DNA of 64,000 nucleotides from an uncultured Clostridia bacterium. GTDB taxonomy: Bacteria; Bacillota; Clostridia; Oscillospirales; Acutalibacteraceae. The stretch lies in assembly GCA_944384995.1 (NCBI GenBank), contig CALWVN010000004.1, positions 1 to 64,000 on the forward strand. Reading direction: 5' to 3'. Under the pieces are notes generated by a model. It saw only the letters and a program-made list of their open reading frames with translations. It searched no databases and had not been told where the DNA came from. Positions 54,568-63,745 of this stretch are shown piece by piece; within the stretch, counting starts at the first letter, position 1, and every line of letters begins with the position of its first letter. The translations under genes and the position numbers were made by a program.

Positions 54568-54846
54568 CTATTTCTCTTTGCGTTCCCGTGCGCGTTTGCC
54601 AAGCGTATCCGCAAAGTAGACGCCGACCAAAACGCCTGCCGCAATAAGCGTGGAATACAGGCGGTTCCACCCGAACCGCACCTCCAGAACGCCGGTTGCA
54701 AACAGCACACCGACGATCGATAGGATATACACAATCAGCAAAACGACCCTGCACTTGTTCTGCGGGCGTTCACTGTAAGAAAGCCCGTAGACAGACAGCA
54801 TCACGAGCACCGCGACGCCGATATAGCCGGCTAAGAATGCGGTCAT
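54568..54846 (-). CDS. Small integral membrane protein of unknown function
   Basis: A 92-aa protein with three predicted transmembrane helices (about 4-22, 33-52 and 62-80) and a basic tail GKRARERKEK. The ATG at 54846 has AAGGGG eight bases upstream; a GTG three codons earlier is possible. It follows the SCIFF maturase by 39 bp on the same strand and may belong to its transcript. Function unknown; a role in handling the peptide would be speculation. Confidence 0.7.
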   Translation of the reverse strand: MTAFLAGYIGVAVLVMLSVYGLSYSERPQNKCRVVLLIVYILSIVGVLFATGVLEVRFGWNRLYSTLIAAGVLVGVYFADTLGKRARERKEK

Positions 54847-54885
54847 GCGCTTCACCCCTTGTTTGTCGGAATCGCCGTTAAAGGC

Positions 54886-56277
54886 TTATGCGTTGCTTTC
54901 CGCTTTGTCCAGCGCTTCGGCGACTTTCAGCATGATCGCGCATTCCATCCGCTTTTTGAAAAGCTTACAGCCAAGCTCATAAACGCCCGTGACCGACCCT
55001 GTTGCGTGGTAGGCGTTCGCCGCGCACCCGCCGCTGCAATAGAGCTTTGCCCAGCAGTCGCGGCATTCTTCGCGCGCATAGGCATTGCACAGCTTGAATT
55101 CCTGCTGCACGGCGGTGTTGGTTACGCCGTTCCAAATGTCGCCCAAACGGTATTTTTCATCGCCGACGAATTGGTGGCAGGGGTACAGGTCGCCCCACGG
55201 CGTCACGGCAAGGTATTCCGTGCCCGAGCCGCAGCCGGAAATGCGCTTGTAAATGCACGGCCCGCCCGACAGATCGATCATGTAGTGATAAAACGTGAAA
55301 GGCTTGCCCGCGCGTCTGCGGCGCAGCATCTCTTCGGCGAGCAGTTCATACTGCTTATAAAGCGTGGGCAGATCCGCGTCGCTTAAGGCATACGGGTCGT
55401 CGGGCGCGCTGACCACGGGCTCCATGGAAAGCTCCGTAAAGCCTAAGTCCGCCATATGGAAAATATCGTTTGTGAAATCCAAATTATACTTCGTATATGT
55501 CCCGCGCACGTAGTAGCCGCGGTTGCCGCGCTTTTGCACGAAATCCTGAAACTTCGGCACGATCAAATCATAGCTGCCTGCGCCGTTCACGGTCTTGCGC
55601 AGGCGGTCGTGCACTTCCTTGCGCCCGTCTAAAGAGAGCACAACGTTGTGGCACTCACGGTTGGCAAATTCTGTCACTTCGTCGTTTAACAGAACGCCGT
55701 TTGTCGTTAAGGTGAACCGGAAGTTTTTGCCCGCTTCCTTTTCGATGCTGCGCGCATACGCCACAAGTTCCTTCACAACTTCAAAATTCATCAGCGGCTC
55801 GCCGCCGAAAAAGTCGACTTCTAAGTTTTTTCGCGTGCCCGAATGTTCCACTAAAAAGTCGAGCGCACGCTTGCCCGTTTCAAACGACATCAGCGCCCGT
55901 TCGCCGTGGTATTTGCCCTGCGCGGCGAAGCAGTATGAGCAGTTGAGATTGCAGGTGTGCGCCACATGCAGGCAGAGCGCTTTGACAACCGTATTGCGGT
56001 TTTTGAAATCGAACGCACGGTCGGCGTAGACATCCTCGGTGAACAGCTTGCCGTCGGTTTTTAGCTGCTCGATGTCCGCAAGCACCTCGTCAAGCTCCTT
56101 TACGGAAAGGTTTTCGCCTTCCCCGTATTTTTTGAGAAGTTCTGCCTTGATCTCATCTTTTGTGTGCGTTTCGTACAGCGCGATCGCGTCATAAGCGACC
56201 TCGTCCACCGCATGCACCGCGCCGCTGAATACGTCGAGCACGATGTTGTAGCCGCCGAGCTTATACTGATGTACCAA
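54886..56277 (-). CDS. scfB: SCIFF peptide maturase (radical SAM / SPASM, thioether-forming)
   Basis: This 463-aa radical SAM enzyme installs Cys-to-Thr-type thioether links in the SCIFF peptide encoded just upstream. The N-terminal domain (about 1-90) opens HQYKLGGYNIVLDVFSGAVH, as in the family. The SAM cluster cysteines are C109, C113 and C116 (CNLNCSYC), FFGGEPLMNF follows, and the C-terminal SPASM region has the auxiliary-cluster cysteines (CGSGTEYLAVTPWGDLYPCHQ, then CRDCWAKLYCSGGC). I use TTG 56277 as start since AAAGGA lies 9 bases upstream and homologues begin M-I/V-H; a TTG ten codons earlier is less likely. Confidence 0.95.
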   Translation of the reverse strand: MVHQYKLGGYNIVLDVFSGAVHAVDEVAYDAIALYETHTKDEIKAELLKKYGEGENLSVKELDEVLADIEQLKTDGKLFTEDVYADRAFDFKNRNTVVKALCLHVAHTCNLNCSYCFAAQGKYHGERALMSFETGKRALDFLVEHSGTRKNLEVDFFGGEPLMNFEVVKELVAYARSIEKEAGKNFRFTLTTNGVLLNDEVTEFANRECHNVVLSLDGRKEVHDRLRKTVNGAGSYDLIVPKFQDFVQKRGNRGYYVRGTYTKYNLDFTNDIFHMADLGFTELSMEPVVSAPDDPYALSDADLPTLYKQYELLAEEMLRRRRAGKPFTFYHYMIDLSGGPCIYKRISGCGSGTEYLAVTPWGDLYPCHQFVGDEKYRLGDIWNGVTNTAVQQEFKLCNAYAREECRDCWAKLYCSGGCAANAYHATGSVTGVYELGCKLFKKRMECAIMLKVAEALDKAESNA

Positions 56278-56305
56278 AGCGGCACGTCCTTTCCCGTATT
56301 TTCTC

Positions 56306-56335
56306 AAAAAGAAAAGCCGTCTGACAACGGCTTTT
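56306..56335 (-). terminator. Intercistronic terminator between SCIFF peptide and maturase
   Basis: A 9-bp perfect stem AAAAGCCGT/ACGGCTTTT (56312-56320 with 56327-56335), loop of six bases, followed on the minus strand by CTTTTTG. It lies after the peptide stop and 29 bp before the maturase start, so partial read-through could set a high peptide-to-enzyme ratio. Confidence 0.75.
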
Positions 56336-56355
56336 CCGAAGTGTGCGTTTTTGCG

Positions 56356-56508
56356 TTATTTCTGCTCCATGCACTTTTCGCACTGCTGGTTCGCAACGCC
56401 GCAGGAGGTTTTGCAGGCGCTCTGGCAAGAGGTCTGGCACTCGCCGCAGCCGCCGTTTTCGACGCTCTTTTTCAGGTCGCGGGTATCCAGGGTCTGGATT
56501 CTTTTCAT
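56356..56508 (-). CDS. scfA: SCIFF ribosomally made peptide precursor
   Basis: A 50-aa six-cysteines-in-forty-five-type precursor found across Clostridia. The leader KRIQTLDTRDLKKSVENGG precedes the core CGECQTSCQSACKTSCG with regularly spaced cysteines, then CEKC. There are seven cysteines, one more than the usual six, on a C-terminal extension CMEQK. The start ATG at 56508 follows AAGGAG. Mature product function is unknown for the whole family. Confidence 0.95.
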   Translation of the reverse strand: MKRIQTLDTRDLKKSVENGGCGECQTSCQSACKTSCGVANQQCEKCMEQK

Positions 56509-56566
56509 ATGTATCGACTCCTTATCGTTTTGTTCGGTAGTATAGTAGCACACCGCGCGCCTTTTG

Positions 56567-57994
56567 TCAATCGCAAACGCGCAGAAGCGGCAGTGCGCCG
56601 TGGGTGGACAGCACCGAAAGACCGTGCGCCTGCGCTTGAAGGATATGGGAAACCATGTCCTGATTTACGATCTCGCCGGGGACGAGCAGCGGCGTGCCGG
56701 GCGGGTAGCAGAATACATACTCAAGACTCATTTTGCCCGCTGCTTCTTGCAATGGACAAAGCCTTCCGGAAAGACTTGCGGCTTCGGCGGGCGTGCAGCG
56801 CCGTTCGGGCAGCGCCGACATGGAAAACACAGGGGGCTTTTCACAAAATTTTGCTTCACGGTCGATGACGGAAAGCGCGTCGAACAGGCGTATGAAACCC
56901 GCTTCGGTGTCGCAGACGGAGGTCATCAGCAGCGCGTAAGAGATCGCCGCCATTTCGCCCTCGATGGCAAAATCCTCCCGCAAATGCTCTAACAGCGCCT
57001 GTCCGTCCAAGGTCGTATGCGCGGTGACCACGGGCAGCTTACCGGTATCGAAGGCAAAAAACGCGGGGTGGTTTTCAAGCTTGTCCGCGCCTTTGCCGAG
57101 CACGCGCAGACGCTCAAGCGCACGGCAGCGTTCGGAAAAATCGGAAAGCCGCGCGCGGTAAGCGGCGAACGCCGCCGCACCCCGCGTTTCCAAAAAATCC
57201 GCACACTGCGCAACGGATGCGAGCAGCACATACGAGGGGCTGGAGGTCTCAAACATCGAAAGCGCCTGTTGAAAGCGCATCGGGTCTACGATCGTCCCGC
57301 AAAGGTGCGCGGCGGCGCACTGCGTAAGGGCGGTGAGGGTTTTATGCAGAGAATGGATCACGATGTCCGCACCCGCGCGCACCGCACTGCGTTCTGCCTG
57401 TTCGGTGAAAACCAGATGCGCCCCGTGTGCTTCGTCGGCGAGCACGGGAACACCCGCTTCATGCGCGGTACGCACAATCCCCGCCATATCGCTGATCACC
57501 CCGTCGTAGGTCGGCGAGGTCACGACGACGAGCCGCGCGTTCGGGTGCGCTTCGAGTGCACGGCGGACCTGTTCGGGCGTGATGCTGCCCGCAATGCCGC
57601 TTTCTGTATCCACCGGCGGTACAAGATAGACAGGGCTTGCACCCGTAAGCTCGATAGCGTGGTAGACACTCCGGTGGCAGTTGCGTGCGACGAGCACCGT
57701 GTCCCCGCGCGAAACGCACGCCGCCACCCCTGCCAAAATGCCGCAGGTCGAACCGTTTACAAGCGCAAAGCTCTGCTCGCTGCCCCAGATGCGGGAAAGC
57801 TGTTCATTTAACTGCTTCAGAATACCCTGTGGGGCGTGGAGGTTGTCAAAGCCGTCGATTTCGGTGATGTCAATGGTATAGGGGAGTGCTTCGCCCAAAA
57901 GCGCCGTATTGCGCTTGTGCCCGGGCATATGGAACGGATATATATTCTGTTTTGCGTAACATAAAAGCTGCTCAAACAAATTTTTCTCGTTCAT
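56567..57994 (-). CDS. PLP-dependent Orn/Lys/Arg decarboxylase-family enzyme
   Basis: The 475-aa fold-type I enzyme matches the group of arginine/lysine/ornithine decarboxylases of Gram-positives. It opens with YPFHMPGHKRN, has NGSTCGILAG near residue 80, DEAHGAHL near 187-194 and the PLP lysine K218 in SLHKTL, plus a smaller C-terminal domain. Likely product is a polyamine precursor (agmatine or cadaverine), not decided by sequence. Its start overlaps the stop of the AraC gene by 4 bp, implying co-translation with a regulator. Confidence 0.92.
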   Translation of the reverse strand: MNEKNLFEQLLCYAKQNIYPFHMPGHKRNTALLGEALPYTIDITEIDGFDNLHAPQGILKQLNEQLSRIWGSEQSFALVNGSTCGILAGVAACVSRGDTVLVARNCHRSVYHAIELTGASPVYLVPPVDTESGIAGSITPEQVRRALEAHPNARLVVVTSPTYDGVISDMAGIVRTAHEAGVPVLADEAHGAHLVFTEQAERSAVRAGADIVIHSLHKTLTALTQCAAAHLCGTIVDPMRFQQALSMFETSSPSYVLLASVAQCADFLETRGAAAFAAYRARLSDFSERCRALERLRVLGKGADKLENHPAFFAFDTGKLPVVTAHTTLDGQALLEHLREDFAIEGEMAAISYALLMTSVCDTEAGFIRLFDALSVIDREAKFCEKPPVFSMSALPERRCTPAEAASLSGRLCPLQEAAGKMSLEYVFCYPPGTPLLVPGEIVNQDMVSHILQAQAHGLSVLSTHGALPLLRVCD

Positions 57995-58830
57995 ACGGCG
58001 CTTCCTTTCCGATACTGCCGCGGCGTCGTGCCCTTATATTTGCGGAAGGTCTTTACAAAATAGCTTAAATCGTTAAAGCCGCAAGAAAGCGCGATCTCCG
58101 TGACGCTTTCGTCCGTATAGGTCAGCCGTTCGCAGGCGCGCTCCACGCGGTAAAAATTCAGATAATCGATGGGCGTGCGCCCGGTCATCTCCGAGAAAAA
58201 GCGGCAGAAATAGCGCGGCGACATCCCCGCCGCCTCGGCGAGCTCGTCGAGCGTGACGGGTCTTGCATAGCGCTTTCGGATAAATTTGAGCGCACTTTTC
58301 AGCTGCCGCACGCGCCGCTGAGAGCGTGCCGTGCGTTCCTCGCTTAAAACGTACCGATGATTTTGTAAGATCAGCCCCACAAGCTGTAAAATAAGGCCCT
58401 GCGCCAAAAAGGCATAGCCTGTGCCCGCGGCCTGCACGGTATCGAACAGCCGCCCGATGGTGCGCGCTTCTTCGCTGTCTTTCGGGAAGGTCGCGTCGAG
58501 GACGACGGTGTCCGAATCCGCAAAATCCGGCACGTTGCCGCGCAGGAATGCATGTAAGTCCATGTCGATACACTGGTACACGCAGTCCCTCGGCACCCCG
58601 CCGTGCACGACGCCCTCCTGCACGAGCGCGACGTCGCCCGAAGAGAGCGTCAGACTGCGCGTATCCAGCGAGAGCGAAAGCTCGCCGGAAAGCACGCGGA
58701 TCAGCTCATAATCCATGTGCCAGTGCAGCGGCATGTGGTAACGCGGATGGGTCTTGTCTACATGATGAAATTCCAGAGGAAAGGCAAATGTGCCCCGCGG
58801 TCTTTGTTCCTGAACGGCAGACGTGAACAT
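57991..58830 (-). CDS. AraC-family regulator with cupin sensor
   Basis: This 279-aa regulator has an N-terminal cupin domain (about 15-90; YHMPLHWHMDYELIRVLSGELSLSL) that should bind a small sugar-like ligand, and a C-terminal AraC double helix-turn-helix (about 180-275; VTLDELAEAAGMSPRYFCRFFSEMTG then VTEIALSCGFNDLSYFVKTFRKY). The ATG at 58830 has GAGG upstream. It is divergent from the fucose operon and overlaps the decarboxylase gene. Control of fucose genes is the simplest inference from position. Confidence 0.92.
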   Translation of the reverse strand: MFTSAVQEQRPRGTFAFPLEFHHVDKTHPRYHMPLHWHMDYELIRVLSGELSLSLDTRSLTLSSGDVALVQEGVVHGGVPRDCVYQCIDMDLHAFLRGNVPDFADSDTVVLDATFPKDSEEARTIGRLFDTVQAAGTGYAFLAQGLILQLVGLILQNHRYVLSEERTARSQRRVRQLKSALKFIRKRYARPVTLDELAEAAGMSPRYFCRFFSEMTGRTPIDYLNFYRVERACERLTYTDESVTEIALSCGFNDLSYFVKTFRKYKGTTPRQYRKGSAV

Positions 58831-58853
58831 GAGCACCTCAAAAAGTGAATATT

Positions 58854-58881
58854 ATTATACTTTATAGATAGTATACTACAA
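58854..58881 (-). promoter_or_regulatory. Promoter of the AraC regulator gene
   Basis: TTGTAG (58876-58881) and TATAAT (58854-58859) on the minus strand, 16 bases apart. A second TATAAT at 58903-58908 on the plus strand is the likely -10 of fucI, without a clear -35, as expected for an activator-dependent promoter. GTATAC-type dyads fill the gap. Confidence 0.6.
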
Positions 58882-58947
58882 GTTTTCCCGAAAAAACAAC
58901 AGTATAATGAAAAAAGAATCAAACAAAAACAGAGAGGAGCAACCCCT

Positions 58948-60738
58948 ATGAGCAACAGATATGTAGGCGATTATCCCGTGATCGGCATCCGACCGACCAT
59001 CGACGGCAGACGCGGGCCCTTGAAGGTGCGCGAATCGCTCGAGGCGCAGACCATGGGGATGGCGAAAGCCGCGGCGGCGCTGTTCCGTGAAAATCTGCGG
59101 TACACGAACGGCGAACCCGTTCAAGTCGTCCTTGCCGACACCACCATCGGCCGCGTGGCGGAGGCCGCCGCGTGCGAGGACAAATTCCGCAAGGCGGGCG
59201 TTGCGATCACGCTGACGGTCACGCCCTGCTGGTGCTACGGCTCGGAAACCATGGATATGGACAAAAACACCATCAAGGGCGTTTGGGGCTTCAACGGCAC
59301 CGAGCGGCCGGGTGCGGTGTATCTTGCTTCCGTGCTTGCATCGCACGCGCAAAAGGGGCTGCCCGCGTTCGGCATTTACGGGCGCGACGTGCAGGATGCC
59401 GACGAAACGGAGATCCCCGACGACGTGAAAGAAAAACTGCTGCGCTTCGGGCGCGCGGCGGTGGCGGCGGCGACCATGCGCGGCAAATCCTATTTGCAGA
59501 TCGGCTCGATTTGCATGGGTATCGCGGGATCGATCATCAACCCGGATTTCTTTGAGGAATATCTCGGTATGCGCGTGGAGTCCGTAGACGAGGTCGAAAT
59601 TCTCCGCCGCATGGAAGAGGGTATTTACGACGAAGCCGAATTCCAAAAGGCGCTCGCCTGGGCGAAGGAGAATTGCAAGGAGGGCTTCGACAAAAACCCC
59701 GACTGGTTCAAAAAGACCGACGCGCAAAAGGAAGAGGCGTGGGAATTCGTCGTCAAGATGATGTGCATTATCAAAGATCTGTATGCGGGCAACCCGAACC
59801 TGCCCGAGGGCCGCGAAGAAGAGGCGGTCGGGCACAACGCACTGTGCGGCGGCTTCCAGGGCCAGCGGCAGTGGACGGACCATTATCCGAACTGCGACTT
59901 CCCCGAGGCGCTGCTCAACTCGTCGTTTGACTGGAACGGCGCGCGCGAGCCGTATGTGCTCGCAACCGAAAACGACACGCTCAACGGCGTCTCCATGCTG
60001 TTCGGCAAACTACTGACGAACACCGCGCAGATGTTCTCCGACGTGCGCACGTTCTGGAGCCCCGAGGCGGTCAAAAAAGCGGCGGGCTATACGCTCACCG
60101 GCAAGGCGGCGGAAGCCGGCGGCTTTATCCACCTCATCAACTCCGGCGCGTCCTGTCTGGACTTCTGCGGTGCGGTCAAGGATGCAAACGGCAACGGCGT
60201 TGTCAAGCCGTTTTGGGAAATGACCGAAGCGGACTGCAAAGCATGCTTGGACGCGACCACCTGGAACGCGGCGGACATGGGCTATTTCCGCGGCGGCGGC
60301 TTCTCCTCGCGGTTTTTGACGCGCAGCGAAATGCCCGCCACGATGTGCCGTCTGAATATCGTCAAGGGCTTAGGCCCGGTTATGCAGATCGCCGAAGGCT
60401 ACACCGTCGCCCTGCCCGACGAGGTCTCCGACAAGCTTTGGAAGCGCACCGACTATACCTGGCCGTGCACCTGGTTCGCGCCGCGGCTTACGGGCAAGGG
60501 CGCGTTCAAATCGGCATATGACGTGATGAACAACTGGGGCGCGAACCACGGCGCGATCAGCTACGGGCACATCGGCGCGGATCTCATCACGCTTTGCTCG
60601 ATTCTGCGCATCCCCGTTTGCATGCACAACGTGCCGGAGGAAAAGATCTTCCGCCCTGCGGTGTGGAATGCGTTCGGTATGGATAAGGAGGGGCAGGATT
60701 TCCGCGCATGCGCGGCGTTCGGCCCGATGTACAAATGA
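58948..60738 (+). CDS. fucI: L-fucose isomerase
   Basis: The 596-aa Mn-dependent ketol isomerase turns L-fucose into L-fuculose. Family signatures are [21 protein letters not shown] at the N-terminus, [25 protein letters not shown] and [13 protein letters not shown]; length equals the 590-odd aa usual for FucI. AGAGGAG precedes the ATG. It overlaps the kinase start by 4 bp. Confidence 0.96.
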   Translation: MSNRYVGDYPVIGIRPTIDGRRGPLKVRESLEAQTMGMAKAAAALFRENLRYTNGEPVQVVLADTTIGRVAEAAACEDKFRKAGVAITLTVTPCWCYGSETMDMDKNTIKGVWGFNGTERPGAVYLASVLASHAQKGLPAFGIYGRDVQDADETEIPDDVKEKLLRFGRAAVAAATMRGKSYLQIGSICMGIAGSIINPDFFEEYLGMRVESVDEVEILRRMEEGIYDEAEFQKALAWAKENCKEGFDKNPDWFKKTDAQKEEAWEFVVKMMCIIKDLYAGNPNLPEGREEEAVGHNALCGGFQGQRQWTDHYPNCDFPEALLNSSFDWNGAREPYVLATENDTLNGVSMLFGKLLTNTAQMFSDVRTFWSPEAVKKAAGYTLTGKAAEAGGFIHLINSGASCLDFCGAVKDANGNGVVKPFWEMTEADCKACLDATTWNAADMGYFRGGGFSSRFLTRSEMPATMCRLNIVKGLGPVMQIAEGYTVALPDEVSDKLWKRTDYTWPCTWFAPRLTGKGAFKSAYDVMNNWGANHGAISYGHIGADLITLCSILRIPVCMHNVPEEKIFRPAVWNAFGMDKEGQDFRACAAFGPMYK

Positions 60739-62213
60739 GCGCCGAAAAACGGTATCTGTGCCTGGATTTCGGCGCGTCAAGCGGGCGCGCCATCCTTGGG
60801 AAATACAACGGCGAGACACTCGCTTTAGAGGAGATCCACCGTTTCTCCAACGACCCTGTCGAGGTCTGCGGTACGCTGTATTGGGACGTGCTGCGGCTGT
60901 TTCACGAGATCAAGCAGGCGTTGCTGAAATCCAAGGCATACGGTGCGGTAGAAAGCATCGGCGTGGACACCTGGGGCGTGGACTTCGGGCTTTTGGATAA
61001 AGACGGCTTTTTGCTCGAAAACCCCGTGCATTACCGCGACGCGCGCACGGCGGGCACGCTGGAACAGGCGTTTCAAAAGCTCCCGCGTGAAGAATTCTAT
61101 CAAATTACGGGCAATCAGTTCATGGAGATCAACACCGCGTTCCAGCTGCTCGCACTGAAAACGAAGCGGCCGCAGGTGCTCGAAAATGCGGAAACGCTGC
61201 TGCTCATGCCCGATCTGTTTAACTATCTGTTGACGGGTGAGCGCAAAGCAGAGTATTCGATCGCCTCTACAACGCAGCTTTTGGATGCAAAACGGCGGGT
61301 CTGGTCTAACCGCGTGCTGTCCGCTCTGGGCATCCCGAAGCGGCTGTTCCCCAATGTGATACCGACCGCTTCGCCCGTCGGACAGCTTTGCCCGGCGCTT
61401 TGCGAGGAACTGGGGCTTGCCCCCACGCGCGTGACCGCCGTAGCGGGGCACGATACGCAGTGCGCCATGGCAAGCGTGCCTGCTGAAAGCGAAGACTTCC
61501 TGTTTTTAAGCTGCGGGACATGGTCGCTTTTAGGCACAGAGCTTGCCGCACCGCTGATCACGGACGGGGCATACCGCTGCAATGTCACCAATGAGGGCGG
61601 CTACGGCGGGAAGGCATCTTTCTTAAAAAACATCATCGGGCTTTGGCTCATTCAGGAGACGCGGCGGCAGTGGCAGCGCGAGGGTGAAGCGCTTTCCTTT
61701 GCCGAAATGGAGTCGCTCGCCGAAAGCGCAAAACCGTTTCAAAGCTTTATCAATCCCGACGACGCACGCTTTGCGCCGACCGGGAACATCCCAAAGCGTA
61801 TTCGGGCATACTGTGCCGAAACGGGCCAAATCGTCCCCGAAAGCAAGGCGGAGGTGCTTCGCTGCATTTATGACAGTCTTGCCATGAAATACCGCTATGC
61901 GATCGGGCAGATCGAGCGCTGTACGCAGAAGCGCTATGATACGCTGCACATCGTCGGCGGCGGCGTCAAGGATCAGCTTTTATGTGCGCTCACGGCGGAT
62001 GTTTGTCAGAAAACCGTGTGCGCGGGACCCGTGGAAGCGACCGCCTACGGGAATCTGCTTTTGCAGATGCTTGCCGACGGTACGATAGAAGATCTGCCGG
62101 TCGCGCGTGCGCTTGTGCGCCGGTGCGAACAGCCGCAGCTTTTCACACCGCATCCGCCGGAGAACACAGACGCGGCGTATCAACGATTTTTGAAGGTGAC
62201 ACGCTTATGTTAA
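60735..62213 (+). CDS. Rhamnulokinase-family sugar kinase, presumably fuculokinase
   Basis: A 492-aa FGGY kinase with [12 protein letters not shown] at the N-terminus, [25 protein letters not shown] and [13 protein letters not shown], the pattern of the rhamnulokinase branch, not of E. coli FucK. Placed between fucI and fucU it should phosphorylate L-fuculose to L-fuculose-1-phosphate; that activity is inferred from context. Start chosen at ATGA overlap with fucI. A FucK/RhaB replacement of this kind has been seen in Clostridia and Bacteroides operons as a class. Confidence 0.9.
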   Translation: MSAEKRYLCLDFGASSGRAILGKYNGETLALEEIHRFSNDPVEVCGTLYWDVLRLFHEIKQALLKSKAYGAVESIGVDTWGVDFGLLDKDGFLLENPVHYRDARTAGTLEQAFQKLPREEFYQITGNQFMEINTAFQLLALKTKRPQVLENAETLLLMPDLFNYLLTGERKAEYSIASTTQLLDAKRRVWSNRVLSALGIPKRLFPNVIPTASPVGQLCPALCEELGLAPTRVTAVAGHDTQCAMASVPAESEDFLFLSCGTWSLLGTELAAPLITDGAYRCNVTNEGGYGGKASFLKNIIGLWLIQETRRQWQREGEALSFAEMESLAESAKPFQSFINPDDARFAPTGNIPKRIRAYCAETGQIVPESKAEVLRCIYDSLAMKYRYAIGQIERCTQKRYDTLHIVGGGVKDQLLCALTADVCQKTVCAGPVEATAYGNLLLQMLADGTIEDLPVARALVRRCEQPQLFTPHPPENTDAAYQRFLKVTRLC

Positions 62214-62650
62214 AAGGAATCCCGAAAATTCTGCCGCCCGCGCTCTTAAAGGCGCTGTGTGAAATGGGACACGGCGACACGCTGGTGCTTGCGGACGGCA
62301 ATTTCCCGGTACATACCGTGGGCAAAAACGCGGTGGTCGTGCGTATGGACGGGCACGGCATACCGGAAATATTGGATGCGATCTTACAGCTCGTGCCGCT
62401 GGACACCTATGTGGAAAAACCCGTAGGACGCATGCAAATCGTGCCGGGCGATCCTGTAGAGACCCCGATCTGGGATGTTTATGATGGTATCCTTGCAAAA
62501 TACGACGTGCGCGGCGCGGACACGGTCGAGGAGATCGAGCGCTTTGCCTTTTATGAGCGCGCGAAAGGCGCATACCTGATCATTGCGACCGGCGAACAGG
62601 CGCTGTATGCCAATTTGCTTTTGCAAAAAGGCGTTGTGACGGATGAATAG
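62207..62650 (+). CDS. fucU: L-fucose mutarotase (RbsD/FucU family)
   Basis: The 147-aa enzyme interconverts alpha- and beta-L-fucose. It opens [34 protein letters not shown], with the catalytic His in GHGD, and ends YANLLLQKGV. The start ATG overlaps the kinase stop by 7 bp and GAAGGTG lies upstream. Confidence 0.95.
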   Translation: MLKGIPKILPPALLKALCEMGHGDTLVLADGNFPVHTVGKNAVVVRMDGHGIPEILDAILQLVPLDTYVEKPVGRMQIVPGDPVETPIWDVYDGILAKYDVRGADTVEEIERFAFYERAKGAYLIIATGEQALYANLLLQKGVVTDE

Positions 62651-62666
62651 GAAAGGAAGCAGAACG

Positions 62667-63350
62667 ATGCAATACATGGAAACGCGCGAAGTGATGTGCG
62701 ACATCTGCCATAAAATGTGGCAGCTCGGCTGGGTGGCGGCAAACGACGGCAACCTTTCCGTCCGCCTGCCGAACGGCAATTTCTTAGCGACCCCGACGGG
62801 GATCTCGAAAAGCTTTATCACGCCGGAAAAGCTGGTGGTCATCGACGCCGACGGCAATGTGCTGGAGGCAGAGAACGGCTACCGTCCGTCGTCCGAGATC
62901 AAAATGCACCTGCGCTGCTACAAGGAGCGCGAGGATGTCGGCGCGGTGCTGCACGCGCATCCGCCCACGGCAACGGGTTACGCCGTGGCGCATGTGCCGC
63001 TGGACCGTTACACCATGATCGAAACGGTCGCCGCCATCGGCTCGATCCCCGTAACACCCTACGGCACGCCGTCCACCTATGAGGTGCCCGATGCCATCGC
63101 GCCCTATTTGCAGGAGCACGACGTGCTGCTTTTGGCAAACCACGGTGCACTGACCGTCGGCGCGGACGCGATCACCGCGTATTACCGCATGGAAACGCTG
63201 GAGCTGTTCGCCAAGATCAGCCTGACGGCGCATCTGCTGGGCGGGGAAAAGGAGATCTCCGAAGAGAATATCCAGAAGCTCATCGACCTGCGCAAATACT
63301 ACGGCATCACGGGGCGTCACCCGGGCTATAAGCATTACCGCGAGGACTAA
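62667..63350 (+). CDS. fucA: L-fuculose-phosphate aldolase
   Basis: The 227-aa class II aldolase splits L-fuculose-1-phosphate into DHAP and L-lactaldehyde. It has NDGNLSVRL and TPTGISKSF near the N-terminus, the zinc-ligand His pair in LHAHPPTA and a third in LLANHGALTVG, plus a Glu in SSEIKMHLRCY. AAAGGAAG precedes the ATG at 62667. It ends the fucose operon; no transporter follows. Confidence 0.93.
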   Translation: MQYMETREVMCDICHKMWQLGWVAANDGNLSVRLPNGNFLATPTGISKSFITPEKLVVIDADGNVLEAENGYRPSSEIKMHLRCYKEREDVGAVLHAHPPTATGYAVAHVPLDRYTMIETVAAIGSIPVTPYGTPSTYEVPDAIAPYLQEHDVLLLANHGALTVGADAITAYYRMETLELFAKISLTAHLLGGEKEISEENIQKLIDLRKYYGITGRHPGYKHYRED

Positions 63351-63373
63351 GACCATACCCATACATACAATGC

Positions 63374-63410
63374 CCCCCGAAGAAAAGTGCAGCTTTTCTT
63401 CGGGGGTTTT
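63374..63410. terminator. Terminator of the fucose operon
   Basis: A 14-bp perfect stem CCCCCGAAGAAAAG with its complement and loop TGCAG, followed by TTTT; it also faces the convergent azlD. Confidence 0.92.
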
Positions 63411-63427
63411 GTATAGAACATTCGATA

Positions 63428-63745
63428 TTAAAGCAGGGTCGGCAGCCATTCGGCTAAGAATACGGCAGCGCATGCGCACAGCGCAACGGTGACAAGCCCT
63501 CTTTCGAAAAAGGCGAGCACCACCGCGACGATAAGTCCCGCAAGCGCCGACCACAGCCCGCCGCCCGTGGAGGAAAATACGGCGGGGAAGGTCATGGCGG
63601 CAAGCACCGCGTAGGGGATGTAGTGCAAAAACGAGCGAATAAAGCGGTTTTCGATTTTTTTGCGGAAGATCACCAGCGGCAGCATACGCACAAGGTAGGT
63701 CACGCCCGCCATCACCGCCAGCTGGATCCAGAAATAGGCGGTCAT
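63428..63745 (-). CDS. azlD: AzlD-type small exporter subunit, second copy
   Basis: A 105-aa membrane protein with the AzlD pattern VTYLVRMLPLVIF near residue 15 and three to four helices. It is clearly diverged from the copy at 28.3 kb. Its start overlaps the end of the azlC-like gene. Confidence 0.88.
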   Translation of the reverse strand: MTAYFWIQLAVMAGVTYLVRMLPLVIFRKKIENRFIRSFLHYIPYAVLAAMTFPAVFSSTGGGLWSALAGLIVAVVLAFFERGLVTVALCACAAVFLAEWLPTLL

